Shown here in pieces: positions 36,898-46,464 of a DNA stretch of 64,000 bases; positions within the stretch are counted from its first letter, which is position 1, and each line of letters begins with the position of its first letter. A model generated the notes under the pieces. The model saw nothing but the letters and a program-made list of their open reading frames with translations, had not been told where the DNA came from and made no database searches. The DNA comes from Bradyrhizobium sp. Lineage in GTDB: Bacteria; Pseudomonadota; Alphaproteobacteria; Rhizobiales; Xanthobacteraceae. The translations under genes and the position numbers were made by a program. Location of the stretch: the NCBI RefSeq assembly GCF_004799405.1, contig NZ_SSMW01000002.1, forward strand, positions 124,001-188,000, in the 5' to 3' direction.

Positions 36898-38172
36898 TTG
36901 GATTTTGCATTGCCGGCCGACCTTGTCGCCTATCTGGATGAACTCGACCGCTTCATCGCGCGCGAGATCAAGCCGATCGAGGACGCCGACGACAACATCC
37001 GCTTCTTCGATCACCGCCGCGAATGGGCGCGCACGGATTTCGAAAAGGGCGGGCTGCCGCGGCATGAATGGGAAGCGCTGCTGCGACGGGTGAAGAATCT
37101 CGCCGAAGCCGCCGGGCACCTGCGTTTTGCGATTCCGAAACGCTACGGCGGCAAGGATGGCTCCAATCTCTGGATGGCCGTGATCCGCGAGCATTTCGCG
37201 GCAAAGGGCCTTGGCCTGCACAACGACCTGCAGAACGAGCATTCGATCGTCGGCAATTTGCCGCTGGTCACCATGCTCGACCGCTACGGCCGCGACGACC
37301 AGAAAGCGATGATCGAAGGCTCGATCACCGGCAAATTCCGCATCACCTTCGGCCTCACCGAGCCCGAACACGGTTCCGACGCCACCCACATGGAAACCCG
37401 CGCGGTGCAGGCCACCCGCGACGGCGTCACCGGCTGGGTCATCAACGGCGAGAAGATGTGGACCACCGGCATGCATGTCGCCACCCATTGTGCATTGTTT
37501 GCGCGAACGTCCGGCGATGACGGCGACGCGCGCGGCATCACCTGCTTTTTGGTGCCGGCCAAAGCCAGCGGCGTGAAGGTCGAGGAATACATGTGGACCT
37601 TCAACATGCCGACCGACCATCCGCGTGTCAGCTTTACCGATGTGTTCGTGCCCGACGATGCGCTGTTCGGCGAGGTCGGCCGCGGATTGTCGCTGGCGCA
37701 ATGCTTCGTGCACGAAAACCGGATCCGGCAGGCCGCCAGTTCACTGGGTGCGGCCGTCTACTGCATCGAGGAGAGTGTGCGCTATGCGCGCAAGCGCAAG
37801 CCGTTCGGCCGCGCGCTGGCCGAGAACCAGGCGATCCAGTGGCCGTTGGTGGAACTGGCCACGCAGGCGGAAATGCTGCGGCTGTTGATCCGCAAGACCG
37901 CGTGGGAGATGGACCAGCTAACGCAGGCGCAGGTCGAGCACACCCTGTCCGACAAGGTGTCGATGTGTAATTTCTGGGCAAACCGGCTGTGCTGCGAGGC
38001 CGCCGATCGCGCCATGCAGGTGCATGGCGGCATGGGCTATTCGCGCCACAAGCCGTTCGAACACATTTACCGCCATCACCGCCGCTACCGCATCACCGAA
38101 GGCAGCGAGGAAATCCAGAAGCGGAAGGTGGCGGGATTTCTGTTCGGATATATGGGGGCGGGTAAGCATTGA
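36898..38172 (+). CDS. Acyl-CoA dehydrogenase
   Basis: A 424-residue FAD acyl-CoA dehydrogenase: FAD/substrate motif FGLTEPEHGSDA near 160, the RKPFG arginine segment near 302, and the C-terminal QVHGGMGYS with the catalytic-base region RITEGSEEI. The TTG start at 36898 is supported by GGGAG at 36886-36890 and no better start exists nearby. A CTTGAC at 36815-36820 could be a -35 box, but no convincing -10 follows. It may supply the LvaC-type dehydrogenase step beside the kinase pair, though its catalytic region is of the ordinary ACAD kind. Confidence 0.94.
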   Translation: MDFALPADLVAYLDELDRFIAREIKPIEDADDNIRFFDHRREWARTDFEKGGLPRHEWEALLRRVKNLAEAAGHLRFAIPKRYGGKDGSNLWMAVIREHFAAKGLGLHNDLQNEHSIVGNLPLVTMLDRYGRDDQKAMIEGSITGKFRITFGLTEPEHGSDATHMETRAVQATRDGVTGWVINGEKMWTTGMHVATHCALFARTSGDDGDARGITCFLVPAKASGVKVEEYMWTFNMPTDHPRVSFTDVFVPDDALFGEVGRGLSLAQCFVHENRIRQAASSLGAAVYCIEESVRYARKRKPFGRALAENQAIQWPLVELATQAEMLRLLIRKTAWEMDQLTQAQVEHTLSDKVSMCNFWANRLCCEAADRAMQVHGGMGYSRHKPFEHIYRHHRRYRITEGSEEIQKRKVAGFLFGYMGAGKH

Positions 38173-38187
38173 AGCCGCGAAGAAACC

Positions 38188-38221
38188 GGATTGCTTCGTC
38201 GCTGCGCTCCTCGCAATGACG
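38188..38221. repeat. Half copy of the CGTCATTGCGAG repeat
   Basis: 34 bases identical, apart from one position, to 28397-28430. Only the right half of the palindrome is present, and it lies between the acyl-CoA dehydrogenase stop and the convergent acyl-CoA ligase stop. Confidence 0.75.
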
Positions 38222-38223
38222 GG

Positions 38224-39801
38224 CTAATTCACCTGGCGATCCTTGCCCGCCCAATAGGGATCGCGCAGGTGCCGCCGCAGTATCTTGCCTGACGCGTTGC
38301 GCGGCAGAGCCTGGATGAAATCCACTGACTTTGGCGTCTTGAAGCCGGCGATGCGTTCGCGGGTGAAGCGGATGATGTCGGATGCCGTCGCCTGCTTGCC
38401 CGGCTTCATCACCACGACCGCCTTGACCGCCTCGCCCCATTGGTCGTCGGGGATGCCGACGACAGCTGCTTCGGCCACGTCAGGGTGATCGCAGATCGCG
38501 CTTTCGACTTCGGCCGGATAGATGTTTTCGCCACCGGAGATGATCATGTCCTTGATGCGGTCGTGGATATAGAGATAGCCGTCCTTGTCCATGTAGCCGG
38601 CGTCGCCGGTGCGCAGCCAGTTGTCCTTGCCGAGCGTTTTGGCGGTGGCTTCCGGCAGATTCCAGTAGCCGGCCATGTTGGAGCCGGACCGCGTCACGAT
38701 CTCGCCGACTTCGCCCGGCGGCAATTTGTTGCCGTCCGCGTCGAGGATCGCCAGTTCCACGCCGGGCAACGCCTTGCCGGCCGAGCGCATCCGCTCCAGA
38801 CCCTCGACGTGATCCTCCGGCGGAAGGGCCACGATGGTGCCGGTAGTTTCGGTCATGCCGTACATCTGCACGAAACCGCATTTGAAGACTTCGATGCATT
38901 CCTTCAGCAGCGCGGCCGGGATCGGCGAGGCGCCGTACAACATGTATTTCAGCCTGGAGAAATCGACCTCGCGGGCGCGCGGCTGCTGCACCACGAATTG
39001 CATCGCGGCCGGCACCATGAACAGTTTTGTAATTCCGGAGCGCTCGAAGAAATCCAGCACCTTGGTCGGATCGAACTCGCGCGCGATTATGCCCTTGGCG
39101 CCGTGATAGAGACCGAGCACGCCCCAGCCGGAACCGCCGATATGAAACACCGGCATCGCCACCAGCGAGACATCGTCCTCGGACCATTTGTTCCAGTCCG
39201 GCCGCTCGCTGCCGCCGGCCCGCACCAGCGACAGGAAGTTCGCGTGCGACAGCATCGCGCCCTTGGGTTTTCCGGTGGTGCCGGAGGTATAAAGCTGGAT
39301 CGCGATGTCATTGGGCTCGATCGGCACCTTGGGGTCGTCGCTGCTTTGCGCATCGCGCCAGCTCGCAAAATCCTGCCAGCCTGCTGTCTTGCCCTCGGTG
39401 ACGATGAAGGTGCGCACGCTCGGCAGTTGCGCCCGGATAGCGTCGACCTGCCCGGTGAATTCCGGTCCGACGAACAGCACCGGCGCCTTGCAATCCTCGA
39501 CGATGAAGGCGATCTCGGGTCCGGCCAGCCGCCAGTTGACCGGCGCCATCACCACATTGGCCTTCATCGCACCCAACAGCAGCTCGAAATAGATGTCGCT
39601 GTTCTTGCCGAGGTAGGCGATGCGCTGGCGCGGCTTGACGCCAAGCGCCTTGAGGCCATGGGCGACCTGGTTGGTGTGGGCGTCGAGCTCGGCATAACTG
39701 GTCCGCCGTCCCTCGAACTCGAACGCCATGGTGTCGCCGCGGGCTTTGCCCTGCAAGCGAATGATGTCGGCCAGATCCGGCGCTGCATCGATATAGGACA
39801 T
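38224..39801 (-). CDS. AMP-dependent acyl-CoA ligase
   Basis: A 525-residue adenylate-forming acyl-CoA synthetase. P-loop-like YTSGTTGKPKG near 170, the A5 motif YGMTETTG near 315, and the A7/A8 region TGDAGYMDKDGYLYIHDR near 405 are all present, with the C-terminal lysine segment NASGKILRRHLR. It activates a carboxylic acid to its CoA ester. GGGAG precedes the ATG. It is downstream of the 2,4-dienoyl-CoA-reductase-like SDR on the same strand, with a hairpin between. Confidence 0.94.
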   Translation of the reverse strand: MSYIDAAPDLADIIRLQGKARGDTMAFEFEGRRTSYAELDAHTNQVAHGLKALGVKPRQRIAYLGKNSDIYFELLLGAMKANVVMAPVNWRLAGPEIAFIVEDCKAPVLFVGPEFTGQVDAIRAQLPSVRTFIVTEGKTAGWQDFASWRDAQSSDDPKVPIEPNDIAIQLYTSGTTGKPKGAMLSHANFLSLVRAGGSERPDWNKWSEDDVSLVAMPVFHIGGSGWGVLGLYHGAKGIIAREFDPTKVLDFFERSGITKLFMVPAAMQFVVQQPRAREVDFSRLKYMLYGASPIPAALLKECIEVFKCGFVQMYGMTETTGTIVALPPEDHVEGLERMRSAGKALPGVELAILDADGNKLPPGEVGEIVTRSGSNMAGYWNLPEATAKTLGKDNWLRTGDAGYMDKDGYLYIHDRIKDMIISGGENIYPAEVESAICDHPDVAEAAVVGIPDDQWGEAVKAVVVMKPGKQATASDIIRFTRERIAGFKTPKSVDFIQALPRNASGKILRRHLRDPYWAGKDRQVN

Positions 39802-39838
39802 GTTTCTCCCGTTTGATTTTTACAGTGGCGGTATATGG

Positions 39839-39858
39839 GTCCCCGCCTTCGCGGGGAC
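39839..39858. repeat. Perfect 8-bp GTCCCCGC hairpin
   Basis: Arms GTCCCCGC (39839-39846) and GCGGGGAC (39851-39858), four-base loop. Lies in the 69-base gap between the SDR stop and the acyl-CoA ligase start (both minus strand). The same GTCCCCG core occurs in the element at 46325. Confidence 0.7.
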
Positions 39859-39870
39859 GACGACAACGCG

Positions 39871-40743
39871 TTACCCCCTCGCAGCCCTGTCTTTCTCGTT
39901 CTGCGCCTTGATCGAATCGCGCGCCTGGGTCCAGTCGGCATCGGACCAGTCGCGCAACTGATAGAAATTGCCGCCCATCGCCAGCGCCTGGCCGCCGTCC
40001 ATCGCGATGGTCTCGCCGTTGATCCAGTCGCAGCCGCCGGAAATCAGGAACACCGCGAGATTCTGCAGTTCCTCCATCTTGCCGACCCGGCCCATCGGGT
40101 TCTGCGCGATGGTGCGCGCGCCGGCTTCGTCGCCGGGCTTGATGCGCTTGCTCATGCCCTCGGTCGGGATTTCGCCGGGCGCGATCGTGTTGAGCCGGAT
40201 GCCGTAGTGGCCCCATTCCGTTGCCAGCGACATGGTCATGGCGTGGATCGCCGACTTGCTCATCGCCGAGGGCACCACATAGGGGCTGCCGTTGCGCACC
40301 CATGTCACGGTTATCGACACCACATTGCCGCGCTGCCTATTGGCGATCCAGCGCCGGCCCACGGCGTGGGTCACATAGAAGGTGCCGTGCATCACGATGT
40401 TGGCGACCGCGTCGAAGCCGCGCGGCGTCAGGTCCTGGGTGCGCGAAATGAAATTGCCGGCAGCGTTATTGATGAGGTCGGTAAGCGGGCCTTCCCTGAA
40501 AATCGTCTCGATCATCTCGTCGACCGCGAGCGGATTTCGGATATCGACGCCATGGCTGGTCACCCGGCCGCCATGCAGGTCCATCAACTCGGTGGCGGTC
40601 TCGTCGCAGACGCTTTTGCGGCGGCCGCAGATATGAACCTCGGCGCCGAGTTCAAGGAAGCGCGCCGCCATCGACTTGCCGAGCCCGGTTCCGCCGCCGG
40701 TGACGAGAATGCGCCGTCCCGCGAGAAGCTGTTCGCTGTACAT
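39871..40743 (-). CDS. 2,4-dienoyl-CoA reductase-like SDR
   Basis: A 290-residue SDR closest in pattern to peroxisomal/mitochondrial 2,4-dienoyl-CoA reductases: TGGGTGLG near 15, NNAAGNF (92-98), VMHGTFYV, and VVPSAMSKSAI where the usual YxxxK is replaced by S159-x3-K163, as in human DECR1. The segment RLNTIAPGEIPTEG also fits. It would remove a 4,5 double bond during breakdown of unsaturated acyl-CoAs. It is upstream of the acyl-CoA ligase on the same strand and divergent from a crotonase. Confidence 0.88.
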   Translation of the reverse strand: MYSEQLLAGRRILVTGGGTGLGKSMAARFLELGAEVHICGRRKSVCDETATELMDLHGGRVTSHGVDIRNPLAVDEMIETIFREGPLTDLINNAAGNFISRTQDLTPRGFDAVANIVMHGTFYVTHAVGRRWIANRQRGNVVSITVTWVRNGSPYVVPSAMSKSAIHAMTMSLATEWGHYGIRLNTIAPGEIPTEGMSKRIKPGDEAGARTIAQNPMGRVGKMEELQNLAVFLISGGCDWINGETIAMDGGQALAMGGNFYQLRDWSDADWTQARDSIKAQNEKDRAARG

Positions 40744-40851
40744 CTGCCGTTTCCGCCCTGAGGGATTGTCTGTTAATTGGTTGATTGACTAAATCCGGAC
40801 AACGCCTTTCTGTAAAGCGGCAACAACGAACAAGGGCAGGGAGAAACGCTG

Positions 40852-41664
40852 ATGGATGACCGCGTCAGGGTCACGATTTCGGACGGCGTCGCCGATGTCC
40901 GCCTAGTGCGGGCGGACAAGATGAACGCGCTCGACGCCGCCATGTTCGATGCGCTGGTTGCCGCCAGCGACCGGCTTTCCAGGGAAAAGGCCGTGCGGGC
41001 GGTAGTACTGTCCGGCGAAGGCCGGTCGTTCTGCGCCGGGCTCGACATGGGCCGTTTCGCCGCGATGAAGGAAGGCGGCGGTAACGGGATAGCGGGCGGC
41101 GAAAAGCGCGACCTGACCCCGCGCACCCATGGGCTTGCCAACTTTCCGCAGCAGGCGGTCTGGGGATGGCGGCAGTTGCCGGTTCCGGTGATCGCGGCGA
41201 TCCAAGGCGTGGCGTTCGGCGGCGGCTTCCAGCTCGCGCTCGGCGCCGACATGCGCTTCCTCAGCCCCGATGCGCGGATGTCGATCATGGAGATCAAATG
41301 GGGGCTGATCCCCGACATGGCGGGGACGCCGATCCTGGCGAGCCTCGTGCGCGACGATATCCTGCGCGAGCTGACCTACACGGGACGGATTTTCTCGGCG
41401 CAGGAAGCGCTCGGTTACGGTCTTGCCACCCGGATCTGCGACGATCCGCGCGCCGCCGCGTTCGAAGTGGCGCGCGAGATCGCCGGCAAGAGCCCGCAAG
41501 CCATCCGCGCCGCCAAGCGTCTGCTCAATAATCTCTCCGTCGATCCCGGGCCGGCGCTGCTGGCCGAGTCCGTCGAGCAGATGAAGCTGATGGGCGGCGC
41601 CAACCAGCTTGAGGCTGTCCGCGCCAATATCGACAAGCGCCCACCGCGTTTTGCGGATGTTTGA
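40852..41664 (+). CDS. Enoyl-CoA hydratase/isomerase (crotonase)
   Basis: A 270-residue crotonase with oxyanion-hole regions SFCAGLDMGRF near 62 and GVAFGGGFQLALG near 120. The catalytic segment EIKWGLIPDMAGT has aspartate rather than the second glutamate of classic hydratases, which suggests an isomerase such as dienoyl-CoA isomerase. GCAGGGAG lies nine bases before the start. The acyl-CoA ligase gene follows after a 130-base repeat-containing gap. Confidence 0.92.
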   Translation: MDDRVRVTISDGVADVRLVRADKMNALDAAMFDALVAASDRLSREKAVRAVVLSGEGRSFCAGLDMGRFAAMKEGGGNGIAGGEKRDLTPRTHGLANFPQQAVWGWRQLPVPVIAAIQGVAFGGGFQLALGADMRFLSPDARMSIMEIKWGLIPDMAGTPILASLVRDDILRELTYTGRIFSAQEALGYGLATRICDDPRAAAFEVAREIAGKSPQAIRAAKRLLNNLSVDPGPALLAESVEQMKLMGGANQLEAVRANIDKRPPRFADV

Positions 41665-41680
41665 GCCCAAACACCGTCGT

Positions 41681-41737
41681 GCCCGGGCTTGTCCCGGGCA
41701 TCCACGTCTTTCCGCATTGAACAACGAAGACGTGGAT
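41681..41737. repeat. Palindromic repeat GCCCGGG...CCCGGGC with ATCCACGTCTT arms
   Basis: Two adjacent inverted repeats: GCCCGGG (41681-41687) with CCCGGGC (41693-41699), and perfect 11-bp arms ATCCACGTCTT (41700-41710) and AAGACGTGGAT (41727-41737). It lies between the crotonase and acyl-CoA ligase genes. Confidence 0.7.
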
Positions 41738-41794
41738 AACCGGAACAAGTGCGGCCATGACGAAGAAACTATCTCGCCAACAACAAAAAACATA

Positions 41795-43342
41795 ATGACC
41801 GAAACATCCTCTCTCTTTCTCGGCATCGTCAGCGGCCAGCGAAAGCGTAGTCACGCCGAAGTCGCCGAGCGCGCCGCCCGTATCGCTAGCGGGTTCTCGA
41901 AGCTTGGTGTCCGGCAGGGCGGCAGCGTCTGCATCCTGATGCGCAACGACATCGTTTTCATCGAGGCGGCCTATGCCGCGATGCGGCTCGGTGCCTACGC
42001 CGTGCCGGTCAATTGGCATTTCAAGCCGGAGGAGGTCGGCTATGTGCTGGGGGATTCCGGAACGTCGGTCTTGATCGGTCATGCCGACCTCTTGCATCCC
42101 TTGCGCGGCACGATCCCCGGCGGCGTCACCGTGCTCAGCGCCCCAACGCCGCCGGAAATCCTCGCGCATTACAAGATCGATCCGGATCATCTCGCCACGC
42201 CGGACTTTGCAACCGATCTCGAAGCCTGGCTGAAGCAGCAAGCGCCTTATGACGGTCCGGCGCTGCCGCAGCCGCAAAACATGATCTATACCTCGGGCAC
42301 GACCGGACACCCCAAAGGCGTGCGGCGGACCGCGCCGACGCTGGAGCAGGCCACCGCGTCGGAGCGGACGCGGGCGCTGATCTATGGCCTGGTGCCCAAT
42401 GTGCGGGGACTGCTGCCGGGTCCGCTGTACCATGCCGCGCCGAATTCATTCGGCCTGCGCGCCGGACGCCTTGGTGGCGCGCTGGTGCTGATGCCGCGGT
42501 TCGACCCGGAGGAATTCTTAGCGCTGGTCGAGGCCGAGAGGATCGACACCGTTTTCATGGTGCCGACCATGTTCATCCGGCTGTTGAGGCTGCCGGAACT
42601 AATTCGCCGGAAATATGACACTTCTTCGCTGCGCCACGTCATCCATGCCGCGGCACCCTGTCCATCGGATGTGAAGCGGGCGATGATCGAATGGTGGGGG
42701 CCGGTGATCTACGAATATTACGGCAGCACCGAATCCAGCGCACTGACTTTCGCGGACTCCGCCGATGCGCTCAAAAAGCCGGGCACTGTCGGCAAGATCC
42801 TGGACGGTGTCGAGCTGCGTTTCCTTGGCGAAAACGGCGATCCGCTGCCGCAAGGCGAGATCGGCGAGATCTATTCCCGCGTCACGGGCAATCCGGATTT
42901 CACCTATCACAACAAGCCGGAAAAGCGCGCCGAGATCGAGCGCGACGGGTTCATCACTTCCGGCGACGTCGGCTATATCGACGCCGACGGCTATGTCTTC
43001 CTCTGCGACCGCAAGCGCGACATGGTGATTTCGGGCGGCGTCAACATCTATCCGGCCGAAATCGAGGCCGCATTGCATGCAGTGCCGGGGGTTCACGACT
43101 GCGCCGTGTTCGGCATTCCCGATGACGAATTCGGCGAGGCGCTGATGGCGGTGGTCGAACCGCAGGCAGGGGTGGCACTGGATATCGCCGCGATCCGCGC
43201 TCAACTCAAGACCCGTCTCGCCGATTACAAGGTGCCGAAACACCTCGAAATCCAGTCCCATCTGCCCCGCGAGGATTCCGGCAAGATTTTCAAGCGCCGC
43301 CTGCGTGATCCCTATTGGGAGCGGGCAGGGCGGAGGATTTGA
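41795..43342 (+). CDS. AMP-dependent acyl-CoA synthetase
   Basis: A 515-residue adenylate-forming synthetase: IYTSGTTGHPKG near 165, YYGSTESSA near 310, SGDVGYIDADGYVF near 390 and the C-terminal DSGKIFKRRLRDPYW with the catalytic lysine. ATG 41795 is chosen because the longer frame upstream runs through the palindromic repeat; its ribosome site is weak. It probably activates the substrate of the preceding crotonase. The PEP carboxylase gene follows after 190 bases and is likely separate. Confidence 0.92.
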   Translation: MTETSSLFLGIVSGQRKRSHAEVAERAARIASGFSKLGVRQGGSVCILMRNDIVFIEAAYAAMRLGAYAVPVNWHFKPEEVGYVLGDSGTSVLIGHADLLHPLRGTIPGGVTVLSAPTPPEILAHYKIDPDHLATPDFATDLEAWLKQQAPYDGPALPQPQNMIYTSGTTGHPKGVRRTAPTLEQATASERTRALIYGLVPNVRGLLPGPLYHAAPNSFGLRAGRLGGALVLMPRFDPEEFLALVEAERIDTVFMVPTMFIRLLRLPELIRRKYDTSSLRHVIHAAAPCPSDVKRAMIEWWGPVIYEYYGSTESSALTFADSADALKKPGTVGKILDGVELRFLGENGDPLPQGEIGEIYSRVTGNPDFTYHNKPEKRAEIERDGFITSGDVGYIDADGYVFLCDRKRDMVISGGVNIYPAEIEAALHAVPGVHDCAVFGIPDDEFGEALMAVVEPQAGVALDIAAIRAQLKTRLADYKVPKHLEIQSHLPREDSGKIFKRRLRDPYWERAGRRI

Positions 43343-43350
43343 CCTTCTTA

Positions 43351-43387
43351 CCTTCTCCCCTTGCGGGAGAAGGTGGCTTCGCGAAGC
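43351..43387. repeat. CCTTCTCCC hairpin followed by GCTTCGCGAAGC palindrome
   Basis: Arms CCTTCTCCC (43351-43359) and GGGAGAAGG (43365-43373), then the self-complementary GCTTCGCGAAGC (43376-43387). It lies nine bases after the acyl-CoA synthetase stop and may end that transcript before the PEP carboxylase gene. Confidence 0.6.
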
Positions 43388-43532
43388 GAAGACGGATGAG
43401 GGGTTCCGGTCTATCGATAGAAAGCGACCTCTGGGTCTGTCGGACGATGGAGGCCATCGCCTTTTTCTTGATCTTGCATCCGCCTCCAAAAATTGCGACT
43501 GAAAGAGGCCGGGCAGTTTCTGGAGCTTAGTG

Positions 43533-46322
43533 ATGTCGACCCAGATCATGCCTTCCGACCCTGACGCGCGCAGCAATCGCAGCGAAGAGATCGCCGCCCT
43601 CGAGGAGGATGTCCGGCTTCGCGAAGACATCCGGCTGCTCGGCCGCATCCTCGGCGACACCGTGCGCGATCAGGAAGGCGCCGACGTGTTCGACCTGGTC
43701 GAGCGCATCCGGCAGACCTCGATCCGGTTCCATCGCGATGACGACAAACCGGCGCGGCGCGAGCTTGAAGTCATCCTCGACGGTATGTCGACCAGCGATA
43801 CCGTGCGCATCGTCCGAGCCTTCAGCTATTTTTCGCATCTCGCCAACATCGCCGAGGACCAGAACAACATTCGGCAGATGCGCGGAAAGCCCGGCGCACC
43901 GAAGGCAAGCACGCTCGCCTTGACGCTGTCGCACGCCCGCGCGGCCGGTTTCAGCGCGGCGGATTTGCGAAGCTTTTTCGCAAGCGCCCTGGTCGGCCCG
44001 GTCCTGACCGCGCATCCGACCGAGGTGCGCCGCAAGAGCACCATCGATCGCGAAATGGAGATCGCCGAACTGCTCGACCGGCGCGAGCGGGTGCAACTCA
44101 CGGCGGAGGAGAGTGCTGCAGGCGGCGAACAGTTGCGGCGCGAAGTATTGACGCTGTGGCAGACCAATCTCCTGCGCCGGACTAAGCTGACCGTGCTCGA
44201 CGAGGTCGGCAACGGATTGTCGTTTTACGACTACACCTTCCTGCGCGAGGTGCCGCGGCTGCATTGCGCGCTCGAGGACCGGCTGAACGAGGAAGACAAC
44301 AACGCGCAGGGCGAGCTGGCGTCGTTCCTGAAGATGGGAAGCTGGATCGGGGGCGATCGCGACGGCAATCCCTTCGTCACCGCGGATGTGATGCGCGGCA
44401 CGCTGCGCCTGCATTCAAGCCGCGTGTTGCGGTTTTACCTCGAGGAATTGCACGCGCTGGGCGGCGAGTTGTCGATCGCCGCACACCTTGCCGATGTTTC
44501 CGACGAATTGCGCGCGCTGGCGCAGCGCTCGCCCGATACCTCTCCGCACCGAAGCGGCGAACCCTATCGGCTGGCGGTATCCGGAATCTATGCGCGGCTC
44601 GCCGCCACCGCGCACGAGCTCAAGGTGGAAACCAACCGGCCGCCGGTAGGGGAAGCGGCGCCCTATGCCAGCGCGAAGGAGTTCAAGGCCGATCTCGACA
44701 TTCTCGATCGCTCGCTGATCGCGAACAATTCCAGAGTTATCGCGCGCGGGCGGCTGCGGTTGTTGCGCCGGGCGGCGGACTGTTTTGGCTTTTATCTCGC
44801 CAGTCTCGACATGCGGCAAAACTCCGCCGTGCACGAACGCACCGTTGCCGAACTGCTGGACTCCGCCAACCCCGGCTCCTCCTATCTGGCCCTGAGCGAA
44901 GATGCGCGGATCGCGCTGCTCACCAGCGAACTGCGCGACCCGCGGCCGCTGACCTCGGCCTTCGTGAAATACAGCGACGAGACCGTGGGGGAGCTCGCGA
45001 TCTTCCATGAGGCCGCCGCGGCGCATCACGCCTATGGCGAGGACGCGATCCCCCAATGTATCATCTCGATGTGCAAGGGTGTCTCCGACATGCTGGAGGT
45101 CGCCCTGCTCTTGAAGGAAGCCGGTCTCGTCGATCCCTCCGGGCGCAGTGCGCTCAACATCGTGCCGCTGTTCGAAACCATCGAGGACTTGCAGGCGAGT
45201 TCGGCGATCATGGACTGGCTATTGTCGATGCATGACTATCGCAAGCTGGTGGACAGCCGCGGCGGCGTGCAGGAAGTGATGCTCGGCTATTCCGACAGCA
45301 ACAAGGATGGCGGCTTCGTCACCTCGGGCTGGGAACTCTACAAGGCCGAGATCGGCCTCGTCGAAGTGTTCGAGCGTCACGGGGTTCGCCTGAGGCTGTT
45401 CCACGGCCGTGGCGGTTCGGTCGGCCGCGGCGGCGGCCCAAGCTATGACGCCATCATCGCCCAGCCGGGCGGTGCGGTGAACGGCCAGATCCGCATCACC
45501 GAGCAGGGCGAGATCATCTCCAGCAAATATTCCAACGCCGAAGTCGGCCGCAACAACCTGGAGATTCTCGCCGCCGCGACGCTCGAAGCCAGCCTGCTGC
45601 TGCCGCGGCAAAGCGCGCCGTCGGGCGAATACCTCAAGGCCATGGACCAACTGTCGGCGCTGGCGTTCAGGGCTTATCGCGGCCTGGTCTACGAAACCGA
45701 AGGTTTTGCAGATTATTTCTGGGGTTCGACCGTGATCACCGAAATCGCCACCCTGAACATCGGCAGCCGGCCGGCCTCGCGCAAGAAAACCCGCGAGATC
45801 GAGGACCTCAGAGCCATTCCCTGGGTTTTCAGCTGGGCGCAATGCCGCCTGATGCTGCCGGGCTGGTACGGCTTTGGCAGCGCGGTGGAACAATGGGTCG
45901 CGGCGCATCCCGACAAGGGCATGCCGTTCCTGAAAGAGATTTATCGGGAGTGGCCGTTTTTCCGCATGCTGCTGTCGAACATGGACATGGTGCTGGCGAA
46001 AAGCTCGATCGCAATCGCTTCGCGCTATGCCGAACTGGTACCCGACGTGAAGTTGCGCGACAGCATCTTCGGGCGCATCCGGCAGGAGTGGCAGACCTCG
46101 ATCGACATGCTGCTGGACATCATGGGGCAGCAGCGGCTGCTGCAAGGCAATCCGCTGCTGGAACGCTCGATCCGCAACCGGTTTCCGTATCTCGATCCGC
46201 TCAACCACGTGCAGGTCGAGTTATTGAAGGCCAACCGCGCCGAAAATCCCGACGAGGCGGTGCTGCGCGGGATTCAGATCACCATCAACGGCATTTCGGC
46301 GGGGTTGAGGAACAGCGGGTAG
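43533..46322 (+). CDS. ppc: Phosphoenolpyruvate carboxylase
   Basis: A 929-residue PEP carboxylase. The catalytic histidine H161 is in [34 protein letters not shown] and the glycine-rich [14 protein letters not shown] are all intact, and the protein ends [13 protein letters not shown] as the family does. It carboxylates PEP to oxaloacetate to refill the TCA cycle. GGAG at 43522-43525 supports ATG 43533 over a GTG one codon earlier. It is the only clear core-metabolism gene in the window and stands as a single transcription unit flanked by repeats. Confidence 0.98.
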   Translation: MSTQIMPSDPDARSNRSEEIAALEEDVRLREDIRLLGRILGDTVRDQEGADVFDLVERIRQTSIRFHRDDDKPARRELEVILDGMSTSDTVRIVRAFSYFSHLANIAEDQNNIRQMRGKPGAPKASTLALTLSHARAAGFSAADLRSFFASALVGPVLTAHPTEVRRKSTIDREMEIAELLDRRERVQLTAEESAAGGEQLRREVLTLWQTNLLRRTKLTVLDEVGNGLSFYDYTFLREVPRLHCALEDRLNEEDNNAQGELASFLKMGSWIGGDRDGNPFVTADVMRGTLRLHSSRVLRFYLEELHALGGELSIAAHLADVSDELRALAQRSPDTSPHRSGEPYRLAVSGIYARLAATAHELKVETNRPPVGEAAPYASAKEFKADLDILDRSLIANNSRVIARGRLRLLRRAADCFGFYLASLDMRQNSAVHERTVAELLDSANPGSSYLALSEDARIALLTSELRDPRPLTSAFVKYSDETVGELAIFHEAAAAHHAYGEDAIPQCIISMCKGVSDMLEVALLLKEAGLVDPSGRSALNIVPLFETIEDLQASSAIMDWLLSMHDYRKLVDSRGGVQEVMLGYSDSNKDGGFVTSGWELYKAEIGLVEVFERHGVRLRLFHGRGGSVGRGGGPSYDAIIAQPGGAVNGQIRITEQGEIISSKYSNAEVGRNNLEILAAATLEASLLLPRQSAPSGEYLKAMDQLSALAFRAYRGLVYETEGFADYFWGSTVITEIATLNIGSRPASRKKTREIEDLRAIPWVFSWAQCRLMLPGWYGFGSAVEQWVAAHPDKGMPFLKEIYREWPFFRMLLSNMDMVLAKSSIAIASRYAELVPDVKLRDSIFGRIRQEWQTSIDMLLDIMGQQRLLQGNPLLERSIRNRFPYLDPLNHVQVELLKANRAENPDEAVLRGIQITINGISAGLRNSG

Positions 46323-46324
46323 AG

Positions 46325-46446
46325 TGTCGTCCCCGTGCATGCGGGGACCCATACGCCGTGTCCTTGCGTTTTGGCGCGGTGGCAAAGACCTTCTTTTGAC
46401 AACAGACGACCGGGATTGCGGGTCCCGGCGTTTGCCGGGACGACAC
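46325..46446. repeat. 122-bp inverted-repeat element after ppc
   Basis: Ends are perfect 10-bp inverted repeats GTGTCGTCCC (46325-46334) and GGGACGACAC (46437-46446). Each end folds on itself: GTCCCCG/CGGGGAC (46330-46336, 46343-46349) and GTCCCGGC/GCCGGGAC (46422-46429, 46434-46441). It lies two bases after the ppc stop and before the convergent SDR. Confidence 0.75.
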
Positions 46447-46464
46447 CGGTTATGGGGCCGCTTC

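Noticed and set aside
38440..39816. Long open frame (458 codons) on the plus strand opposite the acyl-CoA ligase
   Set aside because: Its product is rich in H, R and G with no family motif, while the minus-strand frame has every adenylation motif. Antisense open frames are common at this GC content.
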